From contig CM049306.1 in the NCBI GenBank assembly GCA_026874595.1, forward strand, positions 2,370,019 through 2,434,018: DNA of 64,000 bases. Reading direction: 5' to 3'. Under the pieces are notes generated by a model that made no database searches, was not told the origin of the DNA, and saw only the letters and a program-made list of their open reading frames with translations. The position numbers and the translations under genes are program-made. Positions 10,847 to 20,480 of this stretch are shown piece after piece (within the stretch, counting starts at the first letter, position 1; each line of letters opens with the position of its first letter). The stretch comes from Sipunculus nudus (taxonomy: Eukaryota; Annelida; Sipuncula; Golfingiida; Sipunculidae).

Positions 10847-11491
10847 TTAACTGGTTGACTCTTTAGTTTGGCGTTTCAGTCCAAGTTTAAATGCTTTAGT
10901 GGTGACTTGGTTTATTCTGAAATATGTCACTTCAAACATAGTTGCATTCACCATATTTGCATAGTTTGATATATACTGAACGAATTCTGACTGCAATTCG
11001 TATGCAAGAAGAATTGATGTACCACAAGGTGTAGGATACCCAAGGTGATTTCTGCTGTGTGGATCAAACACATAGTAACAATTCTGCTGATATGAAATTG
11101 CAATCGCGTTTCCTCCAACTATATTGAGACCACATTTCTTGGAGGTGATTTCTGCCAAAGCATCCTGGTGAAACATATAGGGTGCTTTCACATCAGAATG
11201 ATTAAGGTAAGCACCAGTGATCAAGGTTGGTTTTATCTTGAAATTATGATCAAGGCATTGTATATACTCTGGTATTTCATCCCAAGCCATGTATCCTTTA
11301 TCTGGGATATCTGACATCAATGTTCTGTACAAATGATTACCTTCAATTAATATTGTGTCCATATCATTTGTTTGCCATTCAACAACATCATGCAGGGTGG
11401 CATAAAGCAGAGCAACAACTGAATTAGGCACACACTGTTTGCCAACTGAGTCTGATGGAAACTGATGATCACCTTGGTGAAAAGTGCAATC
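10847..11491 (-). pseudogene. Helentron N-terminal cysteine-protease-like domain (OTU or herpesvirus-tegument-protease-like)
   Basis: The frame is open from a TAA at 11492-11494 down to 10847 (about 214 codons). I extend it upstream of the first usable start because the key motif lies there: a Gly-Lys-Gln-Cys followed by Pro-Asn-Ser, with the Cys codon at 11432-11434. Further on is a Gly-Asn-Ala-Ile-Ala-Ile block, then Tyr-Tyr-Val-Phe-Asp-Pro-His, which resembles the His box of papain-fold proteases. Related Helentron proteins of animals carry such a protease-like head; its substrate is not known to me. OTU versus tegument-protease (C76-like) assignment is uncertain. A stop separates it from the charged repeats downstream. 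Confidence 0.6.
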
Positions 11492-11513
11492 TTAACAATC
11501 TTACTGATAGATA

Positions 11514-11754
11514 TAATATAAACTTTATTTTACATGGATTGTACAACTAGTTATAATAACTAATACAAGGCACTCTCCATGGCTCGGATGTTGGCGCTCG
11601 GTAGATGGTAAGGGTGGAGGAAACCGGAGTACCCGGAGAAAACCACCGACCTTGGACGGGCAACTACAACCCACCCTCATAGCCCCGCCGGGAATCGAAC
11701 CCGGGTCGCCAGCGGAGAAGGCCGAGCGTGTTACCACTCAGCTGTCAAGGCCCC
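11514..11754 (-). mobile_element. tRNA-derived SINE with conserved central core
   Basis: On the minus strand it starts GGGGCCTTGACAGCTGAGTGG (polymerase III box A region) and has box B GGGTTCGATTCCC about 50 nt on. The body holds the complement of GGAGTACCCGGAGAAAACC, a block I associate with the conserved core of widespread metazoan (Meta/Nin-type) SINEs. The 3' end is AT-rich with an AATAAAG. A TAGATA at 11508-11513 and again at 11755-11760 is a likely target duplication. Insertion lies about 20 bp upstream of the readable Helentron frame. The subfamily name is uncertain. Confidence 0.82.
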
Positions 11755-11760
11755 TAGATA

Positions 11761-12050
11761 CAGCCGGGACAGGTATAGCTGAGGCCATAGCTGTGCAGAT
11801 AAGTTTAAAGTTTACAAAAATTTTGATAGAATCTTAAAAGGAAAACAGTAGCACTAGATGACAGAGAGTCAGACACAGGATGTAGAAAATTTAATGAACT
11901 GGTTATGATAATGAAAACAAGATGAGAGTAGCTAGGGAGATATGGTGAAGATGCCTCTGTTTCACAGAATTCATAAAATGGAAATAAATGACAAACTCAG
12001 ACTCAATAAATGTTAATTTTTTTTAATAACTTCAGGTATATTTTTGGACT
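11761..12050. other. Unassigned spacer
   Basis: No coding region or repeat is recognised. It may include the 5' end of the Helentron, now displaced by the SINE, but I cannot show this. Confidence 0.4.
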
Positions 12051-12054
12051 GGTT

Positions 12055-12235
12055 TTATTTTCTCATTTTAATTACTCTGGTTTTGATCTAGTTTTTTTTT
12101 ATCTGGTTTTGATCTAGTTTTTTATCTGGTTATCTTTGATCTGGTTATCTTTTATCTGGTTTTCTTTGATCTGGTTTTCTTTGATCTAGTTTTTCTTGTT
12201 CGTGAAATATTTGATCTGGATTTGTTCTTGTTTTG
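12055..12235. repeat. Minisatellite of TTTGATCTGGTT-like units
   Basis: Short units alternate between TTTTGATCTAGTT, TTTATCTGGTT and CTTTGATCTGGTT, 11 to 20 bp long, over about 180 bp. Long T runs break it up. An open frame across it on the minus strand is a repeat artefact of charged residues. Confidence 0.8.
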
Positions 12236-12339
12236 TCAGGTACTTGAAAACATAAAGAAAAAAAGATTAGAATTGGAAAATATTCATTGTGAACTGAATA
12301 CAAAAGTAAGAGATGCAATAACAAGAGCATGCATAATAC

Positions 12340-12960
12340 ACCTGTCATGTATCTGGTAACCTCTGACCTCATTAAATATGCATTAATTTTGTTGGGAATG
12401 TAAATGAGCGGAGAAACTCTCTTGGTAAATATGAATGATGAGTTTCATCTAAATCAATAGGATTTTTGTAGAGTAACCACTGTGCCACTAAAGTGCAGTG
12501 ACCTCTGACTTCATTAAATATGCGTGGATTTTGCTGGAAATTGACGTAAGGCGAGATATTTTATTGATCGACAATTCTGATGAGTTTGATTCAAATCCTT
12601 CATATTCTTTAAAAGTGATTGTGGCGACACCATCAAGTGGCCTGTACAAAGCAGCCTGGTAATATTTGACCTCATTAAAAATGCAGTAGATCTGCTGACA
12701 GATTTAAGTTAGGAACTGTAAATAAGTAAGAGTTTCATGTTAATCCATAGGATATATGTTGAGTCACCAAAGTGCCTCCAAAGTGTGGTGACCTCTGACC
12801 TCATTAAATATGAATGAATTTTGCTAAAAATCAGACTTAGGCGAGATATTTTACTGATTAATATTTCTGTTGAGTTGTATCAAAATCCATCATAAAACTC
12901 GCATAACATTGGTAAAAATGCAGTACAGGTGACCTGCCAAACAAAACTAGCTTCCTTACT
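12340..12960 (+). repeat. Diverged tandem repeat, about 140-155 bp period
   Basis: The anchor TGACCTCATTAAATATG or a close variant recurs near 12360, 12510, 12665 and 12790. Each is followed by a TTTTGCTGG-like stretch, a GGCGAGATATTTTA-like stretch and GAGTTTNATTCAAATCC. Units have diverged strongly. A weak further copy may lie near 13060. Confidence 0.65.
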
Positions 12961-13509
12961 GATGCCAGTGATCGTGTGTCCTATTTTTTTCTTGCTCAAG
13001 CATGGAGCTTACTTGATGATTCCATCAACATCCACGAATTTCTATATGATTGACATAAAAGAAGACATCAAATTTGATTCAAAAGAAAAATTAAGAATGA
13101 CTAATGACGGTAGTTTGCGGTAGGCCACCTGAACTGCACGTTTACCAATACATCTTTTCCTTTTACAGTATATGTGCGCTTTTATTTCAGTAAAGTCTTC
13201 AATCAATTAATTATTCCATCACGAGTCATTATGCTTCGACCACAACTCACAAGGCCAATTTGCAAGTTAAACTGCCTGTAAAGCTGTAAGGTCGTATATC
13301 CTGATTATTACCCAACATCGTTTCACTTTTAATTATTTAAAGCAAGCTATAAGAATTTCTTCAAAATCAAATGAACAAAATCAAGTGTTGACGTTGTTCC
13401 GATGAATCCACTGCACTGCTTGAAATATCCTTTGATAATAATATGGCCTCATTATTATATCATGACATTAAAACTTTTTTTTCCCGCCGAGCAAACATAC
13501 ACGAACCTT

Positions 13510-13979
13510 GTTTACGTTAGACTAAGTTGTGGCTCTGTTGTAAACACAGAGCCACAGGTCCTTGCTTTCATTTATCTAGCGGACTGGGAGTAGGCTACAC
13601 CTGAAGTTGGATGCCTATCCCAGTGCCCCTGTGCATATTGTTTCAAGCAGTACATGCATGTGTTACATCATCACTGGTGTAAGTGTCCTGTAACTTGACC
13701 ACTGGACACACACGACCACAGGCAACGTTGTTACCAAGGTACCACACTAGATTGTTTCAGCTGGCCAGGCGCATGTACCACATTTCAGCTGGGTGGGCCA
13801 GCTAGTAAGTTGGCAGCGATAATGTAACACATGCAGTGCAGTGCAAACGGCTAGCCTGAAACAATCACCAGCCAATCACCCGGGGCTTAGCCACAGGCTA
13901 AAAGTACCCAAAGAGGGTACAACGTTGTCACCTGCATGCGCTCCTGTCCATTAGAGCCACAACTGGGTCTATGTTTACG
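13510..13979. mobile_element. MITE-like element with imperfect terminal inverted repeats
   Basis: The left end at 13510-13536 and the reverse complement of the right end at 13953-13979 match over about 23 of 27 positions and share AGTTGTGGCTCT. Inside the left end is a perfect 11-bp hairpin (TGTGGCTCTGT paired with ACAGAGCCACA). A second inverted pair lies within (near 13640 and 13825, sharing ATGTAACACATGC). There is no transposase and no clear target duplication, so the superfamily is unassigned. Confidence 0.6.
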
Positions 13980-14835
13980 CCTGCTTCTCAGCCCCAAAGT
14001 TCTCTCACAATTTTTTGTTACAGTTCACTGTAACTACAATAAAAATTCACACAAACTGTGTAGTTCACAACAGACTTTTTTTGTTGTTGTTTTTGTTTCT
14101 TTTTTTTTTTTTTGCTTGTAGCACTACCGGACTCAACCAGTCAACGGACGCGGACCTTCAACTCATCAACAGACAAACAGCTTTGACTAAAATCCGGACC
14201 TCGGATATTAAAATATACAGAAAATACCCCCAACATGCCACCAGCGTCTGATAACAAATAACGAGGGATTCTTTCATAAAGAAAAGTCCATATGGCGCAA
14301 CAATTCAACAAAAATCTTAAATCAGGCTACCATGTAAAAAAATGAATATACGGCACTATTCCGCAATCAGTGACGCGTAAACGAAGCTAGACTGGTATCC
14401 CGCTCTATATTTGCTATCAAAATAAGTTGAGAAATATACCATCACACCTCGAGCGCCACCGTGTGTTCGAGTAAGATACTAAACCTTCAAGTGCAGACTG
14501 AATCATGGATTTCGAAGTTAAAAGTCGTAGTTCATTCATAATTTCTTTTTTTTTTTTTTTATTTTTCTTAAGTATAGGCCGATTACATGTTAATACACCA
14601 ATTCAAAATATATCATTGGGTGTCTTCCTGAACATACAACAAATATTTACATAATGACATACAGTAAACACAGAAACATTTAATCAAATGAACGGTTGAT
14701 AGTTGCAGTAACCCATATTCAGGTTCAGTTTTGTTAACTGAAGTCTAAGGGAAACAAACTGGAGATAGACACATTATCCAAAATAAAAAATTAAAACAGG
14801 AAATTTCATATTTTAATTGGTTATTTTGACAAAAA
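13980..14835. other. Non-coding, T-rich tracts
   Basis: Two long T-rich runs near 14070-14117 and 14545-14570 could be old retroposon tails. No coding region or named element is recognised. Confidence 0.45.
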
Positions 14836-16029
14836 ACGAGCCCATTGGCTCAGAGGATATGAGTAACAGAGACCTAATTTCAGGTTTCCATGAACCCCAA
14901 TGTTTCTTAACTTAGAAGATTCAAGTTAGTAGATTAAAGGTCAAATGGATACGATCTTCTTTGACTGTCTCAAAAAAAGAGAAAAAAACGCGTAAAAATT
15001 CAACCGAATCCATGTGATGCCACCAGTCTGCAGCAACGAATGAAACACTCCATGACGAATATCCATACAAAAACCATGGTGATCAATGCATAAATTGTCA
15101 AGATAGTGAAGCTTTTGTATCAAATTTTTAATTATTCTGAGGCGTTCTATGAGCCCATAGCTCGGAGGATATGGGTAACAGAGACCTAATTTCAGGCTTC
15201 CACAGAGACTTTTCATTGACCACCCTTGATGTCAAGTTAGAGGAGATTCAGGGTCCAGCAGTTACAATTTGTGCCCTGTTAACAGATGACAGCTTCTTTG
15301 AAGGTAACAAAAATAGAGAAAAAAAAAACGTAAATATTAGAAAAAATACAGGTGGCGCCACCAGTTTGCAGGAACTGATGGAACACTCTTTGATCAATAT
15401 TCATACAAAGAATCATGCTGATCAATGCAGTAGTTATTCAGATACTTGAGCTTTTGTATCAAATTTTTTATCATTCTGAGGGTACTTACGAGACCCATAG
15501 CTCGGAGAATATGCGTAACAGAGACCTAATTTCAGATCCGCACAGAGACTTTTCATGGACCACCCTTGATGTCAAGTAAGAGCAGATTCCAGGTCCAGCA
15601 GTTACAATTTGTGCCCTGTTAACAGATGACAGCTTCTTTGAAGGAAACAAAAATAAAGGAAAAAATTCGTAAATATTAGAAAAAAATACAGATGGCGCCA
15701 CCAGTTTGCAGGAACTGATGGAACACTCCATGATCAATATTCATACAAAGAATCATGCTGATCAATGCAGTAGTTATTCAGATACTTGAGCTTTTGTATC
15801 AAATTTTTGATTATTCTGGGGGGTACTTACGAGGCCCATAGCTTGGAGAATATGGGTAACAGAGACCTTATTCCAGGTTTCCAAGGGGATTTTTTATGTA
15901 CCTCACTTGATGTGAAGGAGGAAGATTCCAGGTCCAGCGGTTACGATTTGTACCCTGTTAACGGACGGCCGGACGGCCAGACAAAGGGTGATTGCTATAG
16001 CTCAGATGACTTTCAGTCAGCTGAGCTAA
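14836..16029 (-). repeat. Tandem array, about 340-bp unit, with hairpin head on its right side
   Basis: The unit start CCCATAGCTCGGAG or a variant recurs at about 14842, 15152, 15494 and 15836, so the best-kept units are about 342 bp. Each unit contains AACAGAGACCTAATTTCAG and several carry GGTGGCGCCACC or a near match. After the last unit comes GTTAACGGACGGCCGG and then a near-perfect 14-bp hairpin at 15998-16028. Reverse-complemented, this hairpin and GTCCG tract match the start of the repeat at 20481. I read the array as one minus-strand non-autonomous element with a tandem-repeat body. Confidence 0.75.
15998..16028 (-). repeat. Terminal hairpin of the array family
   Basis: TAGCTCAGATGACT is followed by 3 nt and AGTCAGCTGAGCTA, pairing at 13 of 14 positions. 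The same structure occurs at 20483-20513. Confidence 0.85.
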
Positions 16030-16236
16030 AAATGACAATCTACACTTGTACCTTGTCTTCATTTCTTAAATATTACCAGACATGCGAAAAACACGGCAGA
16101 TACCACATTTCCCTTCAAAGTATTATTCTTCTTTTTTGATCTTCTGTGCACATATATATGAGTTGACCTTGTGTCTGGGTCTGGATGTCTTGGACGAATA
16201 CGTTCTGGTATGAATTGTGGAATGTCTTCGGATAAA

Positions 16237-16620
16237 CCCGGAGCATATGTGTGTCGAAAATGAGGACAATCGGTACTGTGTTATCAGAGGAGATATGGAA
16301 AACCACACAAATCGCGTTTGGCAATTAATACATCCAGAAGCGGATCAAAGGGGCGGGGGGGGGGGGGGTCCAGGGGGTCCGGACCCCACCCCCGGCCCCC
16401 TTTTTCATCAGAAACAACGTTTTTTAAGAGCTTCAGACATTTTGTGGATTTGGACATCCCCCCCCCCCCCCTTTTCCAGACCTGAGGACCTTTTCTTAGG
16501 GTTTTCTTTAGTCCTCCTTGGTTGGACTCCCCCCCCCCCTTTCCTAAATCCTGGATCCGCCCCTGATATCGATCCATTATATGTATGGTGTTATGCATAA
16601 AAATCTGATTGAAGCCAAGA
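16237..16620. repeat. Duplicated segment carrying a hAT-like MITE
   Basis: The flanks of the MITE (GAGCATATGTGTGTCGAAAAT on the left; TATGTATGGTGTTATG on the right) match 17328-17445 (GAGCATACGTTTGTCGAAAAT; TATAGTTATGGTGTTGTGG). The second copy has no insertion. Confidence 0.7.
16335..16565. mobile_element. hAT-like MITE rich in G and C runs
   Basis: The element begins CAGAAGCGGATC and ends with the complement of CAGGGGCGGATC (10 of 12 match). CAGGGGCGGATC is a familiar terminal sequence of hAT-superfamily MITEs. The 231-bp interior has long G and C runs. An 8-bp target duplication is not exact (AATACATC against ATATCGAT), but the paralogous segment at 17328-17445 lacks the element. Confidence 0.75.
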
Positions 16621-17545
16621 AATTGGCCAGAACATTTTTCGGAGAAGCTGATGTGATAAATGAAATTATTTTTATATGAAAATATATAATGTTGAACATC
16701 GCTATTTAAAGTTGCCCTTAATCCGCCAGTTAAGTAACCTGAAGTCTTGCATGGTAGTACAGTAATTCTGAGACGTGTTCTCGATAATTGCATTCCCATT
16801 ATCACACACAAAATCTGAGCGCTCACATGGTCGAGCAGTCCCGATGCGCAAGAGTTCGTGGTAGCATTATAGTATGCTGTACATTAAATGGCTGTATATA
16901 TATATTTTTTTTAATATCACGCACACCCAAACACCATTCCTGTTTAAAAGCTGAGCCACCACCGTTAAGGTTATTATGGTTCTTTTACAGATCTCCCTTT
17001 TGAGCATTCTCCTCATGCGAGATCTCGTCTATGATGGGATACCTTGTGCACAATAGACCTTATCCATGCGCAGAGATTGCCTGTTGAGATGGGATCACCA
17101 ACTTGGGATTGATTCGGGCAAGTGTCCGCGAAATGCACGAAAACCCCAAACATAGCCCCACCGAGAGAGTTTGGTCCCGGCAATACACACTCTATGGCCC
17201 TTGTGTTAATAGGCCCGAACGCACAAAGAAGGGGCGTCCGTGGGGTGCAAATATTTAAATTATAAATTATGCACGTAATACGCAAATATTGCAAATAAAA
17301 GTGGATGGAATCTCTTCAAAAAAAATCTGGGAGCATACGTTTGTCGAAAATCACTGCAATCCGTATGGTGAAATCACACAAATTGCGTTACTCTATTAAT
17401 ATATAGATCAATTATAGTTATGGTGTTGTGGATAAAATCTTTCGGATCAGCGTTCGGAACATATTTCGGAACAGCGTACAGTCGCACACTGTTACGTGTA
17501 ACTAAACTTTCAACCGGGTTCCACACGCAACTCTGTATATGGTCG
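16621..17545. other. Non-coding spacer with the empty paralogue of the MITE site
   Basis: Apart from the duplicated piece at 17328-17445, nothing is recognised. A minus-strand open frame at 17013-17294 has no family features that I know. Confidence 0.45.
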
Positions 17546-17851
17546 TTATTGTTTCACCAAACTTCTGTTTGGAATCAACTCTGCGCAAGAAGTATTCCAA
17601 AAGAGAATGGGAGAGAAATTTTCTGATCTTGCTGGAGTTGTGACTGACATAGATGACATCTTAGTTTGGGGCACAGCCACAAAGGAACATGATACCAGAC
17701 TTCAAGCAGTACTTGACAGTGTAAAGACCAAGGAATCACATTAAATAAGGAGAAATGTGAATTCAGGGTACCAGAGGTCACATACCTAGGCCACAAAATA
17801 GGTCAAGATGGAGTAAGGCCAGATGAGAGAAAGGTCAAAGCCATACACAAC
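17546..17851 (+). pseudogene. Gypsy reverse transcriptase, C-terminal half
   Basis: The frame starts mid-domain with Leu-Leu-Phe-Gly-Ile-Asn-Ser-Ala-Gln-Glu-Val-Phe-Gln, the conserved block before the catalytic loop. The catalytic motif reads Asp-Ile-Asp-Asp-Ile-Leu-Val-Trp-Gly, which keeps both Asp. A one-base frameshift near 17735 is followed by Asn-Lys-Glu-Lys-Cys-Glu-Phe and Tyr-Leu-Gly-His. It then joins the long frame at 17852. Everything upstream, including gag and protease, is missing. Confidence 0.88.
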
Positions 17852-19822
17852 ATGCCACCTCCTGAGGACAAGAAAGGAATCGAAAGGCTACTAGGAACTG
17901 TAAATTACCTAGCCAAATTTATTCCCAATATATCTAGTATAACAGAACCCATCAGAAAACTTCTGAGAAAAGACATTCTGTTTGAATGGGGTGATCAACA
18001 GGATCAGGCATTTCAAGAAATAAAGGCAATCATAACAAAAGAACCAGTACTTGCATACTACTATGTCCGGAAAACCACAACTGTACGTTGTGATGCATCA
18101 AAATCTGGTCTGGGAGCATGGTTAATGCAAGAACAGCATCCTGTGGCTTATGCATCTAGGGCTATGACTGACCCAGAAAGAAACTATGCCCTGATCGAAA
18201 AAGAACTGTTAGCAGTTGTGTTTGCACAAGAACGCTTCAATGAGTACACGTGTGGCCAGAGAATAGTTGTGGAATCAGACCACAAACCACTGGAAGCTAT
18301 CATGCAGAAACCACTGTGTACAGCACCACAGCGTTTACAGTGCATGTTGCTCCGTCTTCAGAAATATGATTTTCAACTGAAGTACAAGCCTGGCAAAGAG
18401 TTAGTGATAGCAGACACACTGTCCAGAGCATACCTAAGTGTCACAGCTGATAAAGTTCAAAGTGAGGACATAAATTACTTTGTACATTCAGTCATACAGA
18501 ACTTACCTTTCAGTGATGAAAAACTAGCACAGGTGAAAGAAGAGACAGCAAAAGACACCACATTAACATCTGTAAAACTAGAAATTGAAAATGACTGGAA
18601 TGACAAGAAAGAATTACCAAATGATGCACAAAAATATTGGCCCATACGTAGTGAATTGTCAGTGGCTGAAGGACTCATTCTCAAAGGAGAGAAAATAGTC
18701 ATACCTAGCTCCATGCAGAAAGAAATCCTAGCCAAGCTTCATGCAGGACACATGGGGATAGAAAAAACAAAACGCAGAGCAAGAGATGTACTCTACTTGC
18801 ACGGACTAAATAGTCAGATAACCAACATGATTGATCGATGTAGTATTTGCCAGGAATACAAGCCACCTAATCAAAAGGAACCACTCATACCCTCCAGAAT
18901 CCCGAGCAGACCATGGGAAATTGTGGCTACAGACCTATTTGAATGGATTCATGTAGAACATCTGATCATTGTGGACTACTATTCAAGGTATTTTGAAATA
19001 ATCACACTTGAATCCATGAAAAGTGAAACTATAATTAAACACACCAAAGCAGTATTTGCCAGCCATGGAATTCCCATAGAAGTCAGAAGCGACAAAAGAC
19101 CACAATACAGTGGACATGAATATGCCATTAAACATGTGACAATCAGTCCACATTACTCACAATCAAATGGATTGGCTGAAAAGACTGTACAAATTGCCAA
19201 ATCACTGCTGGAGAAAACACACAAAAGCAAGGGAGATCCATATCTCAGCCTACTAGAATACAGGAATACACCTATAGATAACATAGGATCACCAGCACAA
19301 TTATCCATGAGTAGACGCCTGAGGTCAACCCTCCCAGTTAATACTGATCTGTTACTACCTAAACAGATCAATCCTGAAAGAATCAGGAATGCTCTGGTAA
19401 ACAAACAACAAAAACAGAAAAAGTATTTTGATAAGGCAGCCAGACCTTTAAGATCGTTAGCTGTAGGGGAAACAGTACGAATTAAGAAGAGACTTGGCAA
19501 CGGAAATTGGGACATAGGTGTCATCACACAGAAGGCCGACAAACCAAGATTTTACATTGTAAAACTGGAAAATGGTAAATTATACAGAAGAAACCGAAAA
19601 CATATCAGACCAACATCAACATCAGAACAACCACCAGTCATAATGGATTACCAGGAGGACCGTATTGGTGATGATACAGTACAAGAACAAACAGATAATA
19701 CAGTACATGAGGAGAAAGGAAGACAGAGAGAAAATGTGAACACAGAACACCCTGTCATAACAGGACACATGATCAGAGGCAGACCAGTGAAACGACCAAG
19801 ATATTTGCAAGAATATGTGTAG
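17852..19822 (+). CDS. Gypsy pol: RT connection, RNase H and integrase (partial polyprotein)
   Basis: This 656-codon frame has no internal stop. RNase H acidic residues are Asp81, Glu116 and Asp143, followed by Ala-Asp-Thr-Leu-Ser-Arg. The integrase zinc motif uses His296, His300, Cys330 and Cys333. The catalytic triad candidates are Asp361, Asp414 and Glu443. The second Asp and the Glu are only 28 residues apart, where the family has 35, and the missing stretch is the usual aromatic segment before the conserved His-x-Thr block. The C-terminus is basic, with Tyr-Arg-Arg-Asn-Arg-Lys-His-Ile-Arg, typical of this gypsy group; no chromodomain is seen. The listed start is only the first Met of a frame that continues from RT. 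Confidence 0.92.
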   Translation: MPPPEDKKGIERLLGTVNYLAKFIPNISSITEPIRKLLRKDILFEWGDQQDQAFQEIKAIITKEPVLAYYYVRKTTTVRCDASKSGLGAWLMQEQHPVAYASRAMTDPERNYALIEKELLAVVFAQERFNEYTCGQRIVVESDHKPLEAIMQKPLCTAPQRLQCMLLRLQKYDFQLKYKPGKELVIADTLSRAYLSVTADKVQSEDINYFVHSVIQNLPFSDEKLAQVKEETAKDTTLTSVKLEIENDWNDKKELPNDAQKYWPIRSELSVAEGLILKGEKIVIPSSMQKEILAKLHAGHMGIEKTKRRARDVLYLHGLNSQITNMIDRCSICQEYKPPNQKEPLIPSRIPSRPWEIVATDLFEWIHVEHLIIVDYYSRYFEIITLESMKSETIIKHTKAVFASHGIPIEVRSDKRPQYSGHEYAIKHVTISPHYSQSNGLAEKTVQIAKSLLEKTHKSKGDPYLSLLEYRNTPIDNIGSPAQLSMSRRLRSTLPVNTDLLLPKQINPERIRNALVNKQQKQKKYFDKAARPLRSLAVGETVRIKKRLGNGNWDIGVITQKADKPRFYIVKLENGKLYRRNRKHIRPTSTSEQPPVIMDYQEDRIGDDTVQEQTDNTVHEEKGRQRENVNTEHPVITGHMIRGRPVKRPRYLQEYV

Positions 19823-20084
19823 TGCTCAGTGTAGTTAAGCTTATGTGTGAAGGCACTGATTGGGGCAGAATAATCCCCAGCCAACACACAATAGATTCAG
19901 GGCAGTCTACCCCTGATCTGTGTTAGTTTAATCATTTCACAAATGTTTTATTTCATGTTTATGTTTGAAATCAGTTCTTAACATGTAAATTTGACACACC
20001 AGCAAAACCGTGATAACGTGACTAGAATAGAAAGACTTTATGAGACATTTATTGGAAACATCAGTTACAAAGACTTTGTGAATG

Positions 20085-20190
20085 TATCACAGTTAAGTAT
20101 ATCACAGTTGAATGTATCAATGTTCAGTATATCACAGTTGAATGTATCAGAGTTCAGTGTATCACAGTTTAATATATCACAGTTGATTGT
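20085..20190 (+). repeat. 15-bp minisatellite in the gypsy 3' region
   Basis: About seven units of 15 bp resemble GTATCACAGTTGAAT. They lie between the pol stop and the polypurine tract, so they belong to the element's 3' untranslated region. Confidence 0.88.
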
Positions 20191-20303
20191 ATATGGTCAT
20201 CTACGTATATAAAAGTAACAATAACGAAAAACAACAAAACCGGCATATTTAATGTAATTTTAAAAAATGAGTTTGTAAGCAGTAATATACATTACTTCTT
20301 TTC

Positions 20304-20313
20304 AAAAGGGGAA
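20304..20313 (+). promoter_or_regulatory. Polypurine tract of the gypsy element
   Basis: AAAAGGGGAA lies one base before TGTAATG, the likely LTR start. It would prime plus-strand DNA synthesis. Confidence 0.8.
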
Positions 20314-20314
20314 T

Positions 20315-20480
20315 TGTAATGATACCAGCATGTGGCGCCCTCTGTTAAGCAACAAGCTAACTAGATCAGAACTACCAGTGTAATAGATGGCGCTAATGTT
20401 CATGACTTATGACGTAGGGACATCCGGGTAACTAAATGTCTGGAAGTAAGATTAAAACACGTGTGAACTACTGCCGCGTT
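20315..20480 (+). mobile_element. Start of gypsy 3' LTR (truncated)
   Basis: It begins TGTAATGATACC directly after the polypurine tract and contains a GTGGCGCCC stretch. The end is lost where the hairpin-headed repeat begins. No 5' LTR remains to compare. Confidence 0.7.

Larger units (their letters stand above)
3763..11491 (-). mobile_element. Degraded autonomous Helentron (Helitron with C-terminal endonuclease)
   Basis: Seen in the sequence: broken minus-strand frames read in order a cysteine-protease-like domain, charged 42-residue repeats, a Cys-rich/DUF6570-like region, the Helitron Rep domain, a Pif1-family helicase and an APE-type endonuclease. A C-terminal endonuclease after the helicase is the family hallmark of Helentrons (Helitron2), which move by a rolling-circle-like mechanism. 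The parts are split by stops and frameshifts, so this is a dead copy. The ends of the element are not resolved: the 5' side runs into a SINE at 11514-11754 and the 3' side ends below 3763. Confidence 0.9.
17546..20480 (+). mobile_element. Ty3/gypsy LTR retrotransposon, 5'-truncated, with start of 3' LTR
   Basis: The element starts within reverse transcriptase and continues through RNase H, integrase, a 3' untranslated region with a 15-bp minisatellite, a polypurine tract and about 165 bp of 3' LTR. It is then cut by the repeat that begins at 20481. The domain order (RT, RNase H, integrase) is the normal Ty3/gypsy order, unlike the Gmr1-like elements elsewhere in this window. Confidence 0.9.

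Noticed and set aside
16284-16826. 180-codon minus frame across the G/C runs
   Set aside because: It is Gly/Pro-rich because of homopolymer tracts inside a MITE, with no conserved features.
20015-20212. Small frame with Ser-Gln-Leu-Asn repeats as a gene
   Set aside because: It is a 15-bp minisatellite in the untranslated region of a gypsy element.
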